DNA of 64,000 nt. Source: Micromonospora sp. PLK6-60 (GTDB lineage Bacteria > Actinomycetota > Actinomycetes > Mycobacteriales > Micromonosporaceae). The DNA is taken from the NCBI RefSeq assembly GCF_019890675.1, contig NZ_JAIOAA010000007.1:1-64000 (forward strand), written 5' to 3'. The first letter of the stretch is position 1; each line of letters starts with the position of its first letter. The position numbers and the translations under genes are program-made. Shown in pieces: positions 7,906 through 17,653 of the stretch. The notes beneath the pieces were generated by a model, which was not told the DNA's origin, did not search any database, and saw only the letters and a program-made list of their open reading frames with translations.

Positions 7906-10347
7906 ATGGATTGGATCGGGATCTCCCACTCCTCGGGTGTCCAGGTCGGGGACCACAACGAACAGCACAATCACTACCAGCTCCCGCCGCCCGCCTACCG
8001 CTTGTCCGACTCCACGGCTCGGCCACGACGCCCGGTCGGCCCGCTACGCCCGGCCGAGCTGCTCGACGCCGGGCACGAGGTGGTTCCCTTCTTCGGCCGG
8101 GAGGAGGAACAGCGTTCGCTGTGGCGATGGCTGACGGCCGGCGACGGGGAATCGGACCGGGCGGTGCGGCTGTTCCACGGCCCGGGGGGACAGGGCAAGA
8201 CGCGCCTCGCGGCGCAGTTCGCCGGGGCCGCTCGTACGGCGGGCTGGGACGTCCTGCTCGCGCACCGCGATCCGCGGGCGGCCGAACCCGCGCCGCGCCT
8301 GCGGCGGGGCGCCGCCGGGTTGCTGGTGGTGGTGGACTACGCCGACCGGTGGCCGGTCAACGACCTGCGTTCGCTGGTGACCGACAGCCGGCTCCACCGC
8401 CAGGTACCGGTGCGGATGCTGCTGCTGGCCCGCTCCGCCGGATACTGGTGGCAGGCGCAGCGGTACTGGCTCAGCCGGCTGGGCATCGCCGTGGATGAGC
8501 ACGAGCTGACCGCGCTGGCGGCGGACGACGCCGCCCGGAAGCGGTTGTTCCGCACGGCCGTCGACCGTTTCGCCGCGCTGATCCCGCGGTCCCGGGCCGG
8601 CACCGCCCGCCGGTGGGACCTCACCGGGCTTGCCGACGGCACGGCCTTGACCGTCGAGCTCGCCGCGCTGGTCGCGGTGGTCGCCAGCCGGGAGGCGGGC
8701 ACGACGCCCGCCGCCACGGTCGAGGACATGTACGGCTACCTGCTCGACCGCGAGGTCGAGCACTGGCGGCAGCTCTTCGTCGGCGGTGCCGTCACCAGCC
8801 CGCCCGAGCAGCTCGACCGGGCGGTGTTCGCCGCCACGCTGGCCGGCCCGGTGTCCTACGAGGCCGGCGAGCTGATCCTCGGCATGCCCGGGGTGGGCGC
8901 TGGCCCGGTCGACGCGCCTACGTTACGAACCGACCACGCGAGGTGCTATCCACCCCGCAGCGACGCGTCGGCACTGGAGCCGCTGCAACCGGACCGGCTC
9001 GGTGAGTCGTACCTGGCGCTGGCGTTGCCGGGTCATGGGCGGCAATCGTTCCCGGCCAAGCCCTGGGCGCCCGGTGTGGTCCGGGCGCTGCTGCGCGGCG
9101 CGGGCCTGCCGGCCGCCACGGCGGCCGAGGTCCGGGCCGACACGCTGCGCAGGCTCGTGGAGGTGGCGGCCGACTGGCGGCACGTTCGTCGGACACTGCT
9201 CGTACCGCTGCTGCGCGACGGTCCCGCGCTGGCCGTCGCCGCCGGGGGCGCCGTGCTGGCGAGGATCATCGACCTGCCCGACGTCGACGACGACCTGCTG
9301 GCGGCGATCGAGCCGGTCCTGCCTACCGGCCGGCACGTCGACTTCGACAACGTGGCCCGCGACGTGGTGGGCCGGCTCCACGCGGCTCGACTGACGCCCG
9401 ACCCCGGTCCGGTCCGGCGTGCCGAGTTGCACATCGCGTACGGTCGTCGGCTCGCCTTCGCCGGCGACCGCGAGGCCGCCCTCGACCAGTTGGAGCTGGC
9501 CGTCGCCGCGGGTGAGCAGGCCCGGTCCGCCGCTGCCTCGGCGGAGACGTCCGCCCTGCTCGCCCGCGCCCTGCACCTGCGCGGGCACCGGCTGGCCGAC
9601 CTCAACCGGTACCCGGCGGCGCTGGTCAGCGCCGAGCGAGCCGTGGCCCTCCTCACCTCGCTCGTGGGCGAAGGAGTGCCGGTCGACCACCGGCCGGCGC
9701 TCGCCGAGGCGCTGGACAGCCTGGCGACCCGCCTGTCGAACCTGCAGCGACACCAGGAGGCGGAGGCGGTGTCCCAACAGGCGGTGGCCTTGTTCGGCGG
9801 GATGCCGCTGGAGACGACGGCCGAGTTGGTCGGTCTGGCCGGGGCCCTCGCCAACCTGGCGGTGATCCAGGCGCACCTGGGTGAGACGGGCCGGGCGCTC
9901 GGCAACGCCCGCCGGGCGGAACGGATCTGGCGGGGGCTCAGCGACGCCGAGCCGGCGGTGTACCGGCCCGACCTGGCCGCGGCGCTCAACACGGTCGGGC
10001 TGCGGCACGCCGAGCTGGGCCAGCTCGACGAGGCGGCGCGGGTCGGCGCGGAGTCCGAGCAGATCCTCCGCGAGCTGGTCCGGGTCAATCCGGTGGCCTT
10101 CGAACTGCGACTGGCCGCCGTGCTGGCCAACCTCAGCGGATACCTCTGGCAGTTGCACCGTCGCGTCGAGGCGCTTGAGCTCAACGCCGAGGCGGAGCGC
10201 ATCTTCGTCCGCTGGAACGGGACGAACTCGCCAGCGTTCCACGTCCATCTGCGCCGCGTGCGGGAGAACATCGCGGCGATGCGGGCCAAGCAGTCGCCGG
10301 TGGACCTGCGACGCTGGGAGCTGGGCGCGAACTCGTTCCAGAGCTGA
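7906..10347 (+). CDS. STAND P-loop NTPase with N-terminal RHIM-like motif and C-terminal TPRs
   Basis: The 813-residue protein opens with SSGVQVGDHNEQHN (residues 9-22), matching the tail of the upstream small membrane protein. A linker follows, then a FFGRE box (62-66), Walker A GPGGQGKT (92-99), and Walker B LLVVVDYAD (139-147) with a sensor-like RMLLLARS soon after. From about residue 500 to the end are tetratricopeptide-type helical repeats with L.NLA..... G....AL..... patterns. The order motif, NTPase, repeats is that of NLR/STAND sensors: the repeats sense, the NTPase oligomerises, and the N-terminal motif would template the partner. The ATG was chosen because it lies just before the motif; a longer upstream frame overlaps the previous gene. 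The architecture is clear; the ligand and outcome are unknown. Confidence 0.82.
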   Translation: MDWIGISHSSGVQVGDHNEQHNHYQLPPPAYRLSDSTARPRRPVGPLRPAELLDAGHEVVPFFGREEEQRSLWRWLTAGDGESDRAVRLFHGPGGQGKTRLAAQFAGAARTAGWDVLLAHRDPRAAEPAPRLRRGAAGLLVVVDYADRWPVNDLRSLVTDSRLHRQVPVRMLLLARSAGYWWQAQRYWLSRLGIAVDEHELTALAADDAARKRLFRTAVDRFAALIPRSRAGTARRWDLTGLADGTALTVELAALVAVVASREAGTTPAATVEDMYGYLLDREVEHWRQLFVGGAVTSPPEQLDRAVFAATLAGPVSYEAGELILGMPGVGAGPVDAPTLRTDHARCYPPRSDASALEPLQPDRLGESYLALALPGHGRQSFPAKPWAPGVVRALLRGAGLPAATAAEVRADTLRRLVEVAADWRHVRRTLLVPLLRDGPALAVAAGGAVLARIIDLPDVDDDLLAAIEPVLPTGRHVDFDNVARDVVGRLHAARLTPDPGPVRRAELHIAYGRRLAFAGDREAALDQLELAVAAGEQARSAAASAETSALLARALHLRGHRLADLNRYPAALVSAERAVALLTSLVGEGVPVDHRPALAEALDSLATRLSNLQRHQEAEAVSQQAVALFGGMPLETTAELVGLAGALANLAVIQAHLGETGRALGNARRAERIWRGLSDAEPAVYRPDLAAALNTVGLRHAELGQLDEAARVGAESEQILRELVRVNPVAFELRLAAVLANLSGYLWQLHRRVEALELNAEAERIFVRWNGTNSPAFHVHLRRVRENIAAMRAKQSPVDLRRWELGANSFQS

Positions 10348-10448
10348 GGCGACGGCGGCACCCCGCCAGCCACCCATGGGCCGGTACGGGGACCGGTGCG
10401 TACGATGCGGGGCCGGCGTCCCTCGTCCCCCCGCGGAGGTATCCACCG

Positions 10449-13121
10449 ATGTCAGGTCAGCTCGACGGCTACGCCCTCGGCGTCGACCTCGGGACGTCGA
10501 ACACGGTGGCCGTGCTGCGCTGGCCGGACGGGCGTACCCGGCCGCTGCTCTTCGACGGTCAGCCGATCCTGCCGTCCGGGGTGTACGCCGACGCCGAGGG
10601 TGGGTTGCACGCCGGCCGGGACGCGCAGCGCCTGGCGCAGGCCGAGCCGCAACGGTACGAACCGAACCCGAAGCGCCGGGTGGACGAGGCCGAGATCCCG
10701 CTCGGCGACCGGACCTACCTGCCCGCGGAACTGCTCGCGGTGACGTTGCGGGCGGTGGCGGACGCGGCGGTCGGCGCGCTGGGCTTCCTGCCGCCGGCCG
10801 TGGTGACGTACCCCGCGGCGTGGGACGCGGACCGACGCGCGGTGCTGCACGACGCGCTCCGGCTCGCCGGCTGGCCCGACGCCGCCGAGCACACGCTCTC
10901 CGGACCGGTCCCGCCCGGCACCCGGCTGCTGCGGGAACCCGTCGCCGCGGCCCGCTACTACACCGAGACGCTGCGCCGGCCGGTGCCGGTCGGCGCCGCG
11001 ATCGCCGTCTTCGACTTCGGCGGGGGCACCCTCGACGTGACGGTGGTCCGCAACGAGGGCGCCGACCCGTGGGGCGACTCCGGTTTCCAGGTGATCTCCA
11101 CGGGCGGGGTGTCCGACCTCGGTGGGCTGGACCTGGACTCGGCGCTGGTCGAGCTGCTGGGTGAGCTGGTCGGCGCGGATCACCCCCGGGAGTGGGAGCG
11201 GATCACCAGCCCGGAGAGCTCGACGGCCTGGCGCGACCGGCAGCAGCTCTGGGACGCGGTACGCGGGGCGAAGGAGATGCTCTCCCGCGCCACGGTCGCC
11301 CCGATCGCCGTGCCCGGGGTGGAGGAGCCGGCCCAGCTGACCCGGGAGGACCTGGAACGGCTGGCCGCTCCGCTGTTGCAACGGGCGGTGCAGGAGACCC
11401 GCCGGGTGGTCGAGGCGGCCGGTCTGCCCAGCACCGAGCTGGCCGGCCTGTTCCTGGTCGGCGGCTCGTCCCGGGTGCCGCTGGTCGCCCGGATGCTGCA
11501 CACCGAGCTGGGGGTCGCGCCGACGGTGCTGGAGCAGCCCGAGCTGCCGGTCGCCGAGGGCGCGCTGACCGACATCCCGCTGCCGGCCGGCGCCCGCCGT
11601 CCGGGCGCGCCGGGTCGGGCCGGCCACCGGGTGGGCCCGCCGGCGATACCGGGCTCCACCCTGTCCGCCGATCCCGAGCTGACCGTGCCGGTCGCCGGCG
11701 GTCCTCCGCTGCCCGGCCCCGGCCTGCTCGCCGCGGGCACGTCGGGCCGGGCCACCGGTGGGGGCCTGCGCCGGTGGGCGCCCTGGATCGCGCTCGGCGC
11801 CGCGCTGGCCCTGGCCGGCGTGGCCATCCCGGTGGGGCTGTACTGGCTGAACCGGGATCCCTACCCCGCCCTGCGGTTCGCCAACGTCAGCGAGATCGCG
11901 CGCACGCCGCCCGCCGAGCAGCGGCCGACCCGGATGTTCACCGCGCTGCTGGAGGATCGCGCCTACCTCGCCGAGCAGCTCGACGACGATCAGCTCGACG
12001 TGCGGGCGGTGCGGGCCACCACCGGCGACGAACTGTGGCGGGTGCGCAGCTCGACCCGTACCCGGCAGTGGGCCTCCATCCAGGCGGTGCCCGGCGGGCT
12101 CCTGCTGGTCGGTGGCCCGTCCGCCCCCGGCCCCACCCGGGATCTGATCTTCCTCGACGGCGGGTCGGGGCGGCAGCGTTGGCAGCAGGCGATCGGCGAC
12201 GACGACAAGGTCTTCGTCGGCCCGCGGACGGCGGTCTGGGTGGACCGGGCCGGTGGCCGCCTGGTCGGTCTGGGCGTGAACGACGGCGAGCAGAAGTGGG
12301 TCAAGGCCAACCCCCGCGACCGGTACGGCGGCACCGACACCCAGGTGGTGGTGCTGAGCACCGACCAGTCGCTGGGCGGCCCCTCCTACTTCGACGGCCG
12401 GCCGCGGACCCCGTGGGTGGGTGACGTCGACCGGCTGGTCCAGGTGGGCGCGGACCGGTCCGTCCGGCTGATCGACCTGTCCAGCGGCAAGCTGCTGCGC
12501 GAGCGCCCGAACGTCGCCGACGTCGACGACCGGCTGGTGGCGCACGCCGACCGGCTGTACGTGACCGAGAACCAGAGCGGCTACCGGCTGCTCTCCTACG
12601 ACTTGGCGACGCTGGGCGAGCCGACCACCCTGTACACCAGCCCCGACGACCAGCGCCGGCCGCTGGACCTGGTGGCGTGCGGGGAGCACCGGGCGTGCGT
12701 GCTGGAGGAGCGGATCGGCGACGACGGGCGGACCGAGGTGATCGCGGCGGCGGAGGGCGAGAAGCTGCGCCGGTGGGCGGCGCCGAGGGCCGAGGACCTG
12801 GTGCCGCTGGGCGAGCACCTGCTGGCCCGGCGCACCTCCTCGGACCAGTACGTCACCCTCTTCGACCCCCGGGGGCGCGCCGTGCTGGCCGACCGCACCG
12901 GTGTCGCCGTCCGGATCGACGGCGGCAACCTGCTGGTCTTCGCCAAGCCGCCGAGCGCGTACGAGGACGACCGCAGCGTCGCCGGGATGTCGGTGGCCGG
13001 CGACCTCCCGTTCGAGATGGGACAGCTCCCCGGCGTGCGGAGCGAGACCTGCTCGTGGAACTCGGCGGTGATCGCCTGCGGGGCGGAGAAGGACTTCGTG
13101 CTGTACCGCTTCACCGGCTGA
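10449..13121 (+). CDS. Hsp70-like ATPase fused through a membrane helix to a PQQ-type beta-propeller
   Basis: Residues 1-370 are an Hsp70/DnaK-like ATPase domain: GVDLGTSNTV near the start, FDFGGGTLDVTV at about 192-203, and FLVGGSSRVPL at about 336-346. The DnaK substrate-binding domain is missing. A Pro/Gly-rich linker leads to one membrane helix (about 445-468), then a C-terminal half (about 480-890) made of repeated strands of the PQQ-binding-like quinoprotein propeller type, with blocks such as DELWRVRS and GRQRWQQAI. The predicted topology is a cytoplasmic ATPase and an extracellular propeller. A ribosome binding site (GCGGAGG) precedes the ATG. It lies about 100 bases downstream of the NLR-like gene on the same strand and could belong to that module. 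Function is unknown. Confidence 0.82.
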   Translation: MSGQLDGYALGVDLGTSNTVAVLRWPDGRTRPLLFDGQPILPSGVYADAEGGLHAGRDAQRLAQAEPQRYEPNPKRRVDEAEIPLGDRTYLPAELLAVTLRAVADAAVGALGFLPPAVVTYPAAWDADRRAVLHDALRLAGWPDAAEHTLSGPVPPGTRLLREPVAAARYYTETLRRPVPVGAAIAVFDFGGGTLDVTVVRNEGADPWGDSGFQVISTGGVSDLGGLDLDSALVELLGELVGADHPREWERITSPESSTAWRDRQQLWDAVRGAKEMLSRATVAPIAVPGVEEPAQLTREDLERLAAPLLQRAVQETRRVVEAAGLPSTELAGLFLVGGSSRVPLVARMLHTELGVAPTVLEQPELPVAEGALTDIPLPAGARRPGAPGRAGHRVGPPAIPGSTLSADPELTVPVAGGPPLPGPGLLAAGTSGRATGGGLRRWAPWIALGAALALAGVAIPVGLYWLNRDPYPALRFANVSEIARTPPAEQRPTRMFTALLEDRAYLAEQLDDDQLDVRAVRATTGDELWRVRSSTRTRQWASIQAVPGGLLLVGGPSAPGPTRDLIFLDGGSGRQRWQQAIGDDDKVFVGPRTAVWVDRAGGRLVGLGVNDGEQKWVKANPRDRYGGTDTQVVVLSTDQSLGGPSYFDGRPRTPWVGDVDRLVQVGADRSVRLIDLSSGKLLRERPNVADVDDRLVAHADRLYVTENQSGYRLLSYDLATLGEPTTLYTSPDDQRRPLDLVACGEHRACVLEERIGDDGRTEVIAAAEGEKLRRWAAPRAEDLVPLGEHLLARRTSSDQYVTLFDPRGRAVLADRTGVAVRIDGGNLLVFAKPPSAYEDDRSVAGMSVAGDLPFEMGQLPGVRSETCSWNSAVIACGAEKDFVLYRFTG

Positions 13122-13138
13122 CCACCCGGCGTCGGCGG

Positions 13139-15019
13139 CTATCCCGCCGTGCCCAGGTCGCGGAAGACCGTCAGCGCCGACGGGTCGTCGATGGTGGGCG
13201 GCACCGGTTCGTCGCGCCCCTCGACCAGGGCGCGCATGGTGCGGCGCAGGATCTTGCCGGAGCGGGTCTTCGGCAGCGCCGGCACCACCGTCACCCGGCG
13301 GAACGCGGCCACCGGGCCGATCCGCCGCCGCACCAGGGCGACCAGCTCGGCGGCGAGGGCTTCCGGCGCCACCTCGGCACCGGCCTTGAGCACCACGTAT
13401 CCGCTGGGCACCTGGCCCTTGAGCGGGTCGGCCACCCCGATCACGGCGCACTCGGCCACCGCCGGGTGCCCGGCCAGCACCTCCTCCATCGCTCCGGTCG
13501 ACAGCCGGTGGCCGGCCACGTTGATCACGTCGTCGGTGCGGCCCATCACGTAGAGGTAGCCGTCGGTGTCGAACCGGCCCCCGTCGCCGGTCAGGTAGTG
13601 GCCGGGGAAGGTGGTCAGGTACGACCGGACGTACCGCTCGTCGTCGCCCCACAGCGTCGGCAGGCAGCCGGGCGGCAGCGGCAGCCGGATCACGATCGCG
13701 CCGTCGGTGCCGGCGGGCACCTCCCGGCCGGCGCCGTCGAGCACCCGCACGTCGTACCCGGGGACGGGCACCGACGGCGAGCCGGGCTTGATGGGCAGCG
13801 GTTCCAGGCCGCGCGGGTTCGCCGCCACCGGCCAGCCGGTCTCGGTCTGCCACCAGTTGTCCACCACCGGCACGCCGAGCCGCTGCCCCGCCCACTCCCA
13901 GGTGTCCGGGTCGAGGCGCTCACCGGCCAGGAAGAGGGTACGCAGGCGGGACAGGTCGTGTCCGGCCAGCAGCGCGCCGTCCGGGTCCTGCCGGCGGACG
14001 GCCCGGATCGCGGTGGGCGCGGTGAACAGGGCCGCCACCCGGTGCTGGGCGGCCACCCGCCAGAACGCCCCGGCGTCCGGGGTGCCGACCGGCTTGCCCT
14101 CGTAGAGCACGGTGGTGGCGCCGGTGAGCAGCGGCGCGTACACGATGTAGGAGTGGCCGACCACCCAGCCGACGTCGGAGGCCGCCCAGAACACCTCCCC
14201 CGGCTCGATGCCGTAGACGTTGCGCATCGACCAGCGCAACGCCACGGCGTGTCCGCCGTTGTCCCGGACCACGCCCTTCGGCCGGCCGGTGGTGCCGGAG
14301 GTGTAGAGGATGTAGAGCGGGTCGGTGGCGGCCACCGGCACGCACTCCACCGGCTCCGCCCCGGCCATCACCTCGTCCCAGGTGACGTCCCGGCCGGGGA
14401 CGAGGTCCGCCGGCCGCTGGGGTCGCTGCACGATCACGCAGCGCCGCGGCGCGTGGGTCGCCTCGGCCAGCGCCGCGTCGAGGATCGGCTGGTAGGGCAC
14501 GACCTTGTCGACCTCGATGCCGCAGGAGGTGGCCACCACCACGGTCGGCCGCGCGTCGTCGATGCGGACCGCCAGCTCGTGTGCGGCGAAGCCGCCGAAG
14601 ACCACCGAGTGCACCGCGCCGATCCGGGCGCAGGCCAGCATCGCGATCACCGCCTCCGGCACCATGGCCAGATAGAGCAGCACCCGGTCGCCCCGACCCA
14701 CGCCGAGCCGGCGCAGCGCCCCGGCGAACCGGGCGGTCTCGGCCAGCAGCTCGGCGTAGGTGAGGCTACGGACCGTGCCGGTGACCGGGCTGTCGTGGAT
14801 CACCGCCGGCTGCTCGCCCCGGCCGGCGGCCACGTGCCGGTCCAGCGCGTTGTGGCAGGTGTTCAGCTCGGCGTCCGGGAACCACCGGTACAGCGGCGCC
14901 GCGCTGTCGTCGAGGATCCGCTCCGGGGGCCGGAACCAGTCGATGTCCGCCGCCGCCTCCCGCCAGAAGCCGGTCGGGTCGGCGATGCTCCGCTCGTACG
15001 CTGATCGATACGCGCCCAT
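13139..15019 (-). CDS. prpE: propionyl-CoA (or acetyl-CoA) synthetase, PrpE-like
   Basis: This 626-residue AMP-forming acyl-CoA synthetase activates a short-chain acid with ATP and CoA in the cytosol. The nucleotide-binding motif YTSGTTGRPKGVV is at about residues 250-262. It is followed by RDNGGHAVALRWSM, a block typical of propionate ligases, then the aromatic WWQTETGWP and the C-terminal catalytic-lysine region KTRSGKILRR. Length and motif order fit PrpE; acetate or other short acids may also be used. The ATG at 15019 was chosen because the extension upstream is low-complexity. It converges on the Hsp70-like gene and no other propionate gene is nearby. Confidence 0.82.
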   Translation of the reverse strand: MGAYRSAYERSIADPTGFWREAAADIDWFRPPERILDDSAAPLYRWFPDAELNTCHNALDRHVAAGRGEQPAVIHDSPVTGTVRSLTYAELLAETARFAGALRRLGVGRGDRVLLYLAMVPEAVIAMLACARIGAVHSVVFGGFAAHELAVRIDDARPTVVVATSCGIEVDKVVPYQPILDAALAEATHAPRRCVIVQRPQRPADLVPGRDVTWDEVMAGAEPVECVPVAATDPLYILYTSGTTGRPKGVVRDNGGHAVALRWSMRNVYGIEPGEVFWAASDVGWVVGHSYIVYAPLLTGATTVLYEGKPVGTPDAGAFWRVAAQHRVAALFTAPTAIRAVRRQDPDGALLAGHDLSRLRTLFLAGERLDPDTWEWAGQRLGVPVVDNWWQTETGWPVAANPRGLEPLPIKPGSPSVPVPGYDVRVLDGAGREVPAGTDGAIVIRLPLPPGCLPTLWGDDERYVRSYLTTFPGHYLTGDGGRFDTDGYLYVMGRTDDVINVAGHRLSTGAMEEVLAGHPAVAECAVIGVADPLKGQVPSGYVVLKAGAEVAPEALAAELVALVRRRIGPVAAFRRVTVVPALPKTRSGKILRRTMRALVEGRDEPVPPTIDDPSALTVFRDLGTAG

Positions 15020-15305
15020 GGGGCCATGCTGGGTGGCCGGCGCGGGCCGGCACGACGGCCGACCGGGTCCGGTGCGCCGGACGCACCACCCGGCTCGCCG
15101 AACGGCCGGGCACCACCGGTGGGCGGCGGCGGAGCAGCCTGACCCGACCGTGGCCCCGGCCGGGCGGATGAACCGGGCCGGGCCGGGTATGCACTCGCCG
15201 TCCTGTTGGGGGAACGACCGGTGTCGCGGCGCTCCGCGACCGGGCGCGGGGCGGGCGGCGTGCCGCCGGCCCGCCCCGCCCATGCCGGCCCGGCCCGCCG
15301 GTGGG

Positions 15306-15842
15306 TCAGCTGCCGGTGATCCAGTTCCAGGCCGAGACGACCCACTCGGTCTGCCGCAGGTACGCGATGCCGAGGACGGTCAGGAAGACCGCGCTGACCA
15401 GGTGGGCGCCCCGCGCGCCCCGCCGCACCCGGCCCAGCTGCCGCTCCCACACCACCCGGCCGACCAGCCGGGCCAGCGCGAACAGGCCGACCGCCACCAG
15501 CAGGCTGAGCAGGAAGGTCAGCAGCGGCGCGCCCAGGTCGCCCCGCCCGGAGATGGCCCAGATCCCCCAGCAGACGAAGGCGAAGAGCCCGGCGGCGGCG
15601 CTCCACTGCCCGCCGATCTTGAGCTGGGCCGCGTGCCAGCTCATCGGCCGGCGCGGCGCCTCCGCCTGGCCCGCCCAGTGGACGTGCTCGTCGACCACCG
15701 GGAACTGCTCGGTGCGCTGGCGCCGGGGACCGACGGTGGCCCGCCCCCGCGAGAAGGCGTCGGGCTGCGGCGGCACCCCGACACCGGGCTGCGGCGGCAC
15801 CTCGACGGTGCGTTCCGCCCACGGCTGCGTCTGGTCTGCCAT
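15306..15842 (-). CDS. conserved membrane protein, unknown function
   Basis: The 178-residue product has a hydrophilic, Pro/Gln-rich N-terminal third, then three hydrophobic segments (about residues 77-93, 101-120 and 145-163). The WHAAQLKIGGQW block lies at the start of the membrane region. The ribosome binding site GGGGGAGGAA lies just upstream of the ATG, which supports this start over the longer frame. It is divergent from the Eis-like gene with about 110 bases between. No function can be assigned. Confidence 0.65.
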   Translation of the reverse strand: MADQTQPWAERTVEVPPQPGVGVPPQPDAFSRGRATVGPRRQRTEQFPVVDEHVHWAGQAEAPRRPMSWHAAQLKIGGQWSAAAGLFAFVCWGIWAISGRGDLGAPLLTFLLSLLVAVGLFALARLVGRVVWERQLGRVRRGARGAHLVSAVFLTVLGIAYLRQTEWVVSAWNWITGS

Positions 15843-15952
15843 CTCGTGTTCCTCCCCCGGACCGGCGCCGACCCTCCGGCCGGCCCCTCTCCGAGGGTAG
15901 CCAGCGCGCAAATGGGTCGCCGCCCCCGTACCCGATCGGATAGACACATCCG

Positions 15953-17173
15953 GTGACGGACATCCAGGTCGGCCGGGCCGAGGACTACGACGAGATCGGC
16001 CGGCTGCTCGCGCTGGCGTTCCACGACACGGTGGAACCGGAGACCCACGAGATCGAGCGGGGCGTCTTCGAACCGGAACGGTCGCTGCTGGTCCGGGACG
16101 GGGACCGGATCGTGGCGCACGCCGCCGCCTTCACCCGGGAACTGGCCGTGCCCGGGGCGAGCGTGCCGGCCGCGCACGTGACGATGGTCTCGGTCGCGCC
16201 CACCCACCGGCGGCGCGGGCTGCTCACCGCGCTGATGCGCCGGCAGCTACGCGACGTCCGCGACGCCGGCCGGGAGCCGATCGCCGTGCTGTGGGCCAGC
16301 GAGGGCCGGATCTATCCGCGCTTCGGCTACGGCCTGGCCGCGCAGCGGCTCAGCCTGGAGTGCGACCACACCGAACTGCGCCTGCCCGACCCGACGCCCG
16401 CCGAGGGCACGCTGCGGCTGGAGCCGCCGGCGCCGCGGCAGGCCGAGCTGGCCCGACTGTACGAGCGGGTCCGCGCCGAGCGGCCCGGCTGGTCGTCCCG
16501 CGACGACCGGTGGTGGCGCTACGTGCTCGGCGACGTCGCTGCCCGCCGGGGCGGGGCCACCGAGCGACAGGCGCTGCTGCACGAGGGCCCGGACGGGCTG
16601 GACGGGTACGGGCTGTACCGCACCAAGGACCACTGGGACCGGATGGGCCCGCGCGGTGAGGTGCTTGTCGACGAGGTGGTGGCGGCCACGCCCGAGGCGT
16701 ACCTGGCGATCTGGCGGACCCTGCTCTCGCTGGACCTGACCCGCCGGTTGACCTACTTCCGGGCGGCGGTGGACGAGCCGCTGCTGTGGCTGGTGAGCGA
16801 GCCCCGCCGGCTGGGCGCCGGGGTGGTCGACGCGCTCTGGGTCCGCGTCGTCGACGTGCCCGCCGCGCTGGCCGCCCGCCGGTACGCCACGCCGGTCGAC
16901 GTGGTGATCGAGGTGACCGACGAGCTGCTGCCCGAGAACACCGGCCGTTGGCGGCTGGTCGGTGACGCCGTCGGGGCCGCCTGCACCCCCACCGACCGGC
17001 CGGCCGATCTCGCCTGCGACGTACGCGCGCTGGGCGCGCTGTACCTCGGCGGGGTCGGGGCGGCGGTGCTGGCCGCCGCGGGCCGGCTGCGCGAGCTGCG
17101 GCCCGGGGCGCTCGCCGCGACCGCACCGGCCCTCGGCTGGCACCGCGCCCCGTCGCCCATGGAGATCTTCTGA
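15953..17173 (+). CDS. Eis-like GNAT N-acetyltransferase
   Basis: The 406-residue protein has the two-GNAT-plus-SCP2-like layout of the Eis family. The acetyl-CoA-binding stretch VSVAPTHRRRGLLTALM (about residues 83-99) is the classic V.P..RgrG.g..L signature. The second domain contains the WWRYVLGD block, and the chain ends in a hydrophobic MEIF, as in Eis proteins, where the C-terminal carboxylate is part of the active site. Family members acetylate amino groups of aminoglycosides or other amines at several positions. The GTG start fits the divergent promoter region. The actual substrate is unknown. Confidence 0.82.
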   Translation: MTDIQVGRAEDYDEIGRLLALAFHDTVEPETHEIERGVFEPERSLLVRDGDRIVAHAAAFTRELAVPGASVPAAHVTMVSVAPTHRRRGLLTALMRRQLRDVRDAGREPIAVLWASEGRIYPRFGYGLAAQRLSLECDHTELRLPDPTPAEGTLRLEPPAPRQAELARLYERVRAERPGWSSRDDRWWRYVLGDVAARRGGATERQALLHEGPDGLDGYGLYRTKDHWDRMGPRGEVLVDEVVAATPEAYLAIWRTLLSLDLTRRLTYFRAAVDEPLLWLVSEPRRLGAGVVDALWVRVVDVPAALAARRYATPVDVVIEVTDELLPENTGRWRLVGDAVGAACTPTDRPADLACDVRALGALYLGGVGAAVLAAAGRLRELRPGALAATAPALGWHRAPSPMEIF

Positions 17174-17306
17174 CCGGCCCGTCCGCCGAGGTGCTGCGCC
17201 TTCCCGGCAACCGCGACGACGCCGGACCCGCCGCCGACCGCGTCCCGGCCCGATCCGGACTGGCCGGACGGGCGACGGGACGGGCGCCGGGCGGTACGGT
17301 CGGCTG

Positions 17307-17645
17307 ATGGGTGATGCGGAACGACGGCGACGCCGGCTGCGGCACCAGCCGGACCTGGACGCGGTCGGCCGGGAGGCCGACGGGGTCACGGCCAGCACCG
17401 CCCCGGTGCACGACAACGCCGAGCCGCCGCCCCGGGCCCGCCGCAACGGCCCCGGCGAGGAGGGTGAGCGGGGGCTGCGTGGCCTGGTCGGCTCCGGCTC
17501 CTCCCAGGTCGGGCTGACCGCCGCCCTGCGGGCCCGGGACGCCGCCCGGCCGAACGAGGACGACCTGGCCGAGGCCGAGGCCCGGATGGTGATCATCCGG
17601 CGCAACTGGGTGCCGCGCGAGGACCTCCCCCGCCCCGGCCGCTGA
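17307..17645 (+). CDS. small charged conserved protein, unknown function
   Basis: The 112-residue product is very rich in Arg, Glu, Asp and Ala and probably mostly unstructured in the first half. The second half (GLVGSGSSQVGLTAALRARD then EAEARMVIIRRNWVP) looks helical and conserved in type. There is no membrane segment or known domain. The ATG lies shortly after the Eis-like gene on the same strand. I do not recognise it. Confidence 0.55.
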   Translation: MGDAERRRRRLRHQPDLDAVGREADGVTASTAPVHDNAEPPPRARRNGPGEEGERGLRGLVGSGSSQVGLTAALRARDAARPNEDDLAEAEARMVIIRRNWVPREDLPRPGR

Positions 17646-17653
17646 CCGGGCGC

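Noticed and set aside
10452..13895. Open frame of 1147 codons on the minus strand across the Hsp70-like and prpE genes
   Set aside because: It is an antisense shadow of high third-position GC; the composition is Arg/Gly/Pro-rich, there are no motifs, and it crosses two well-supported genes.
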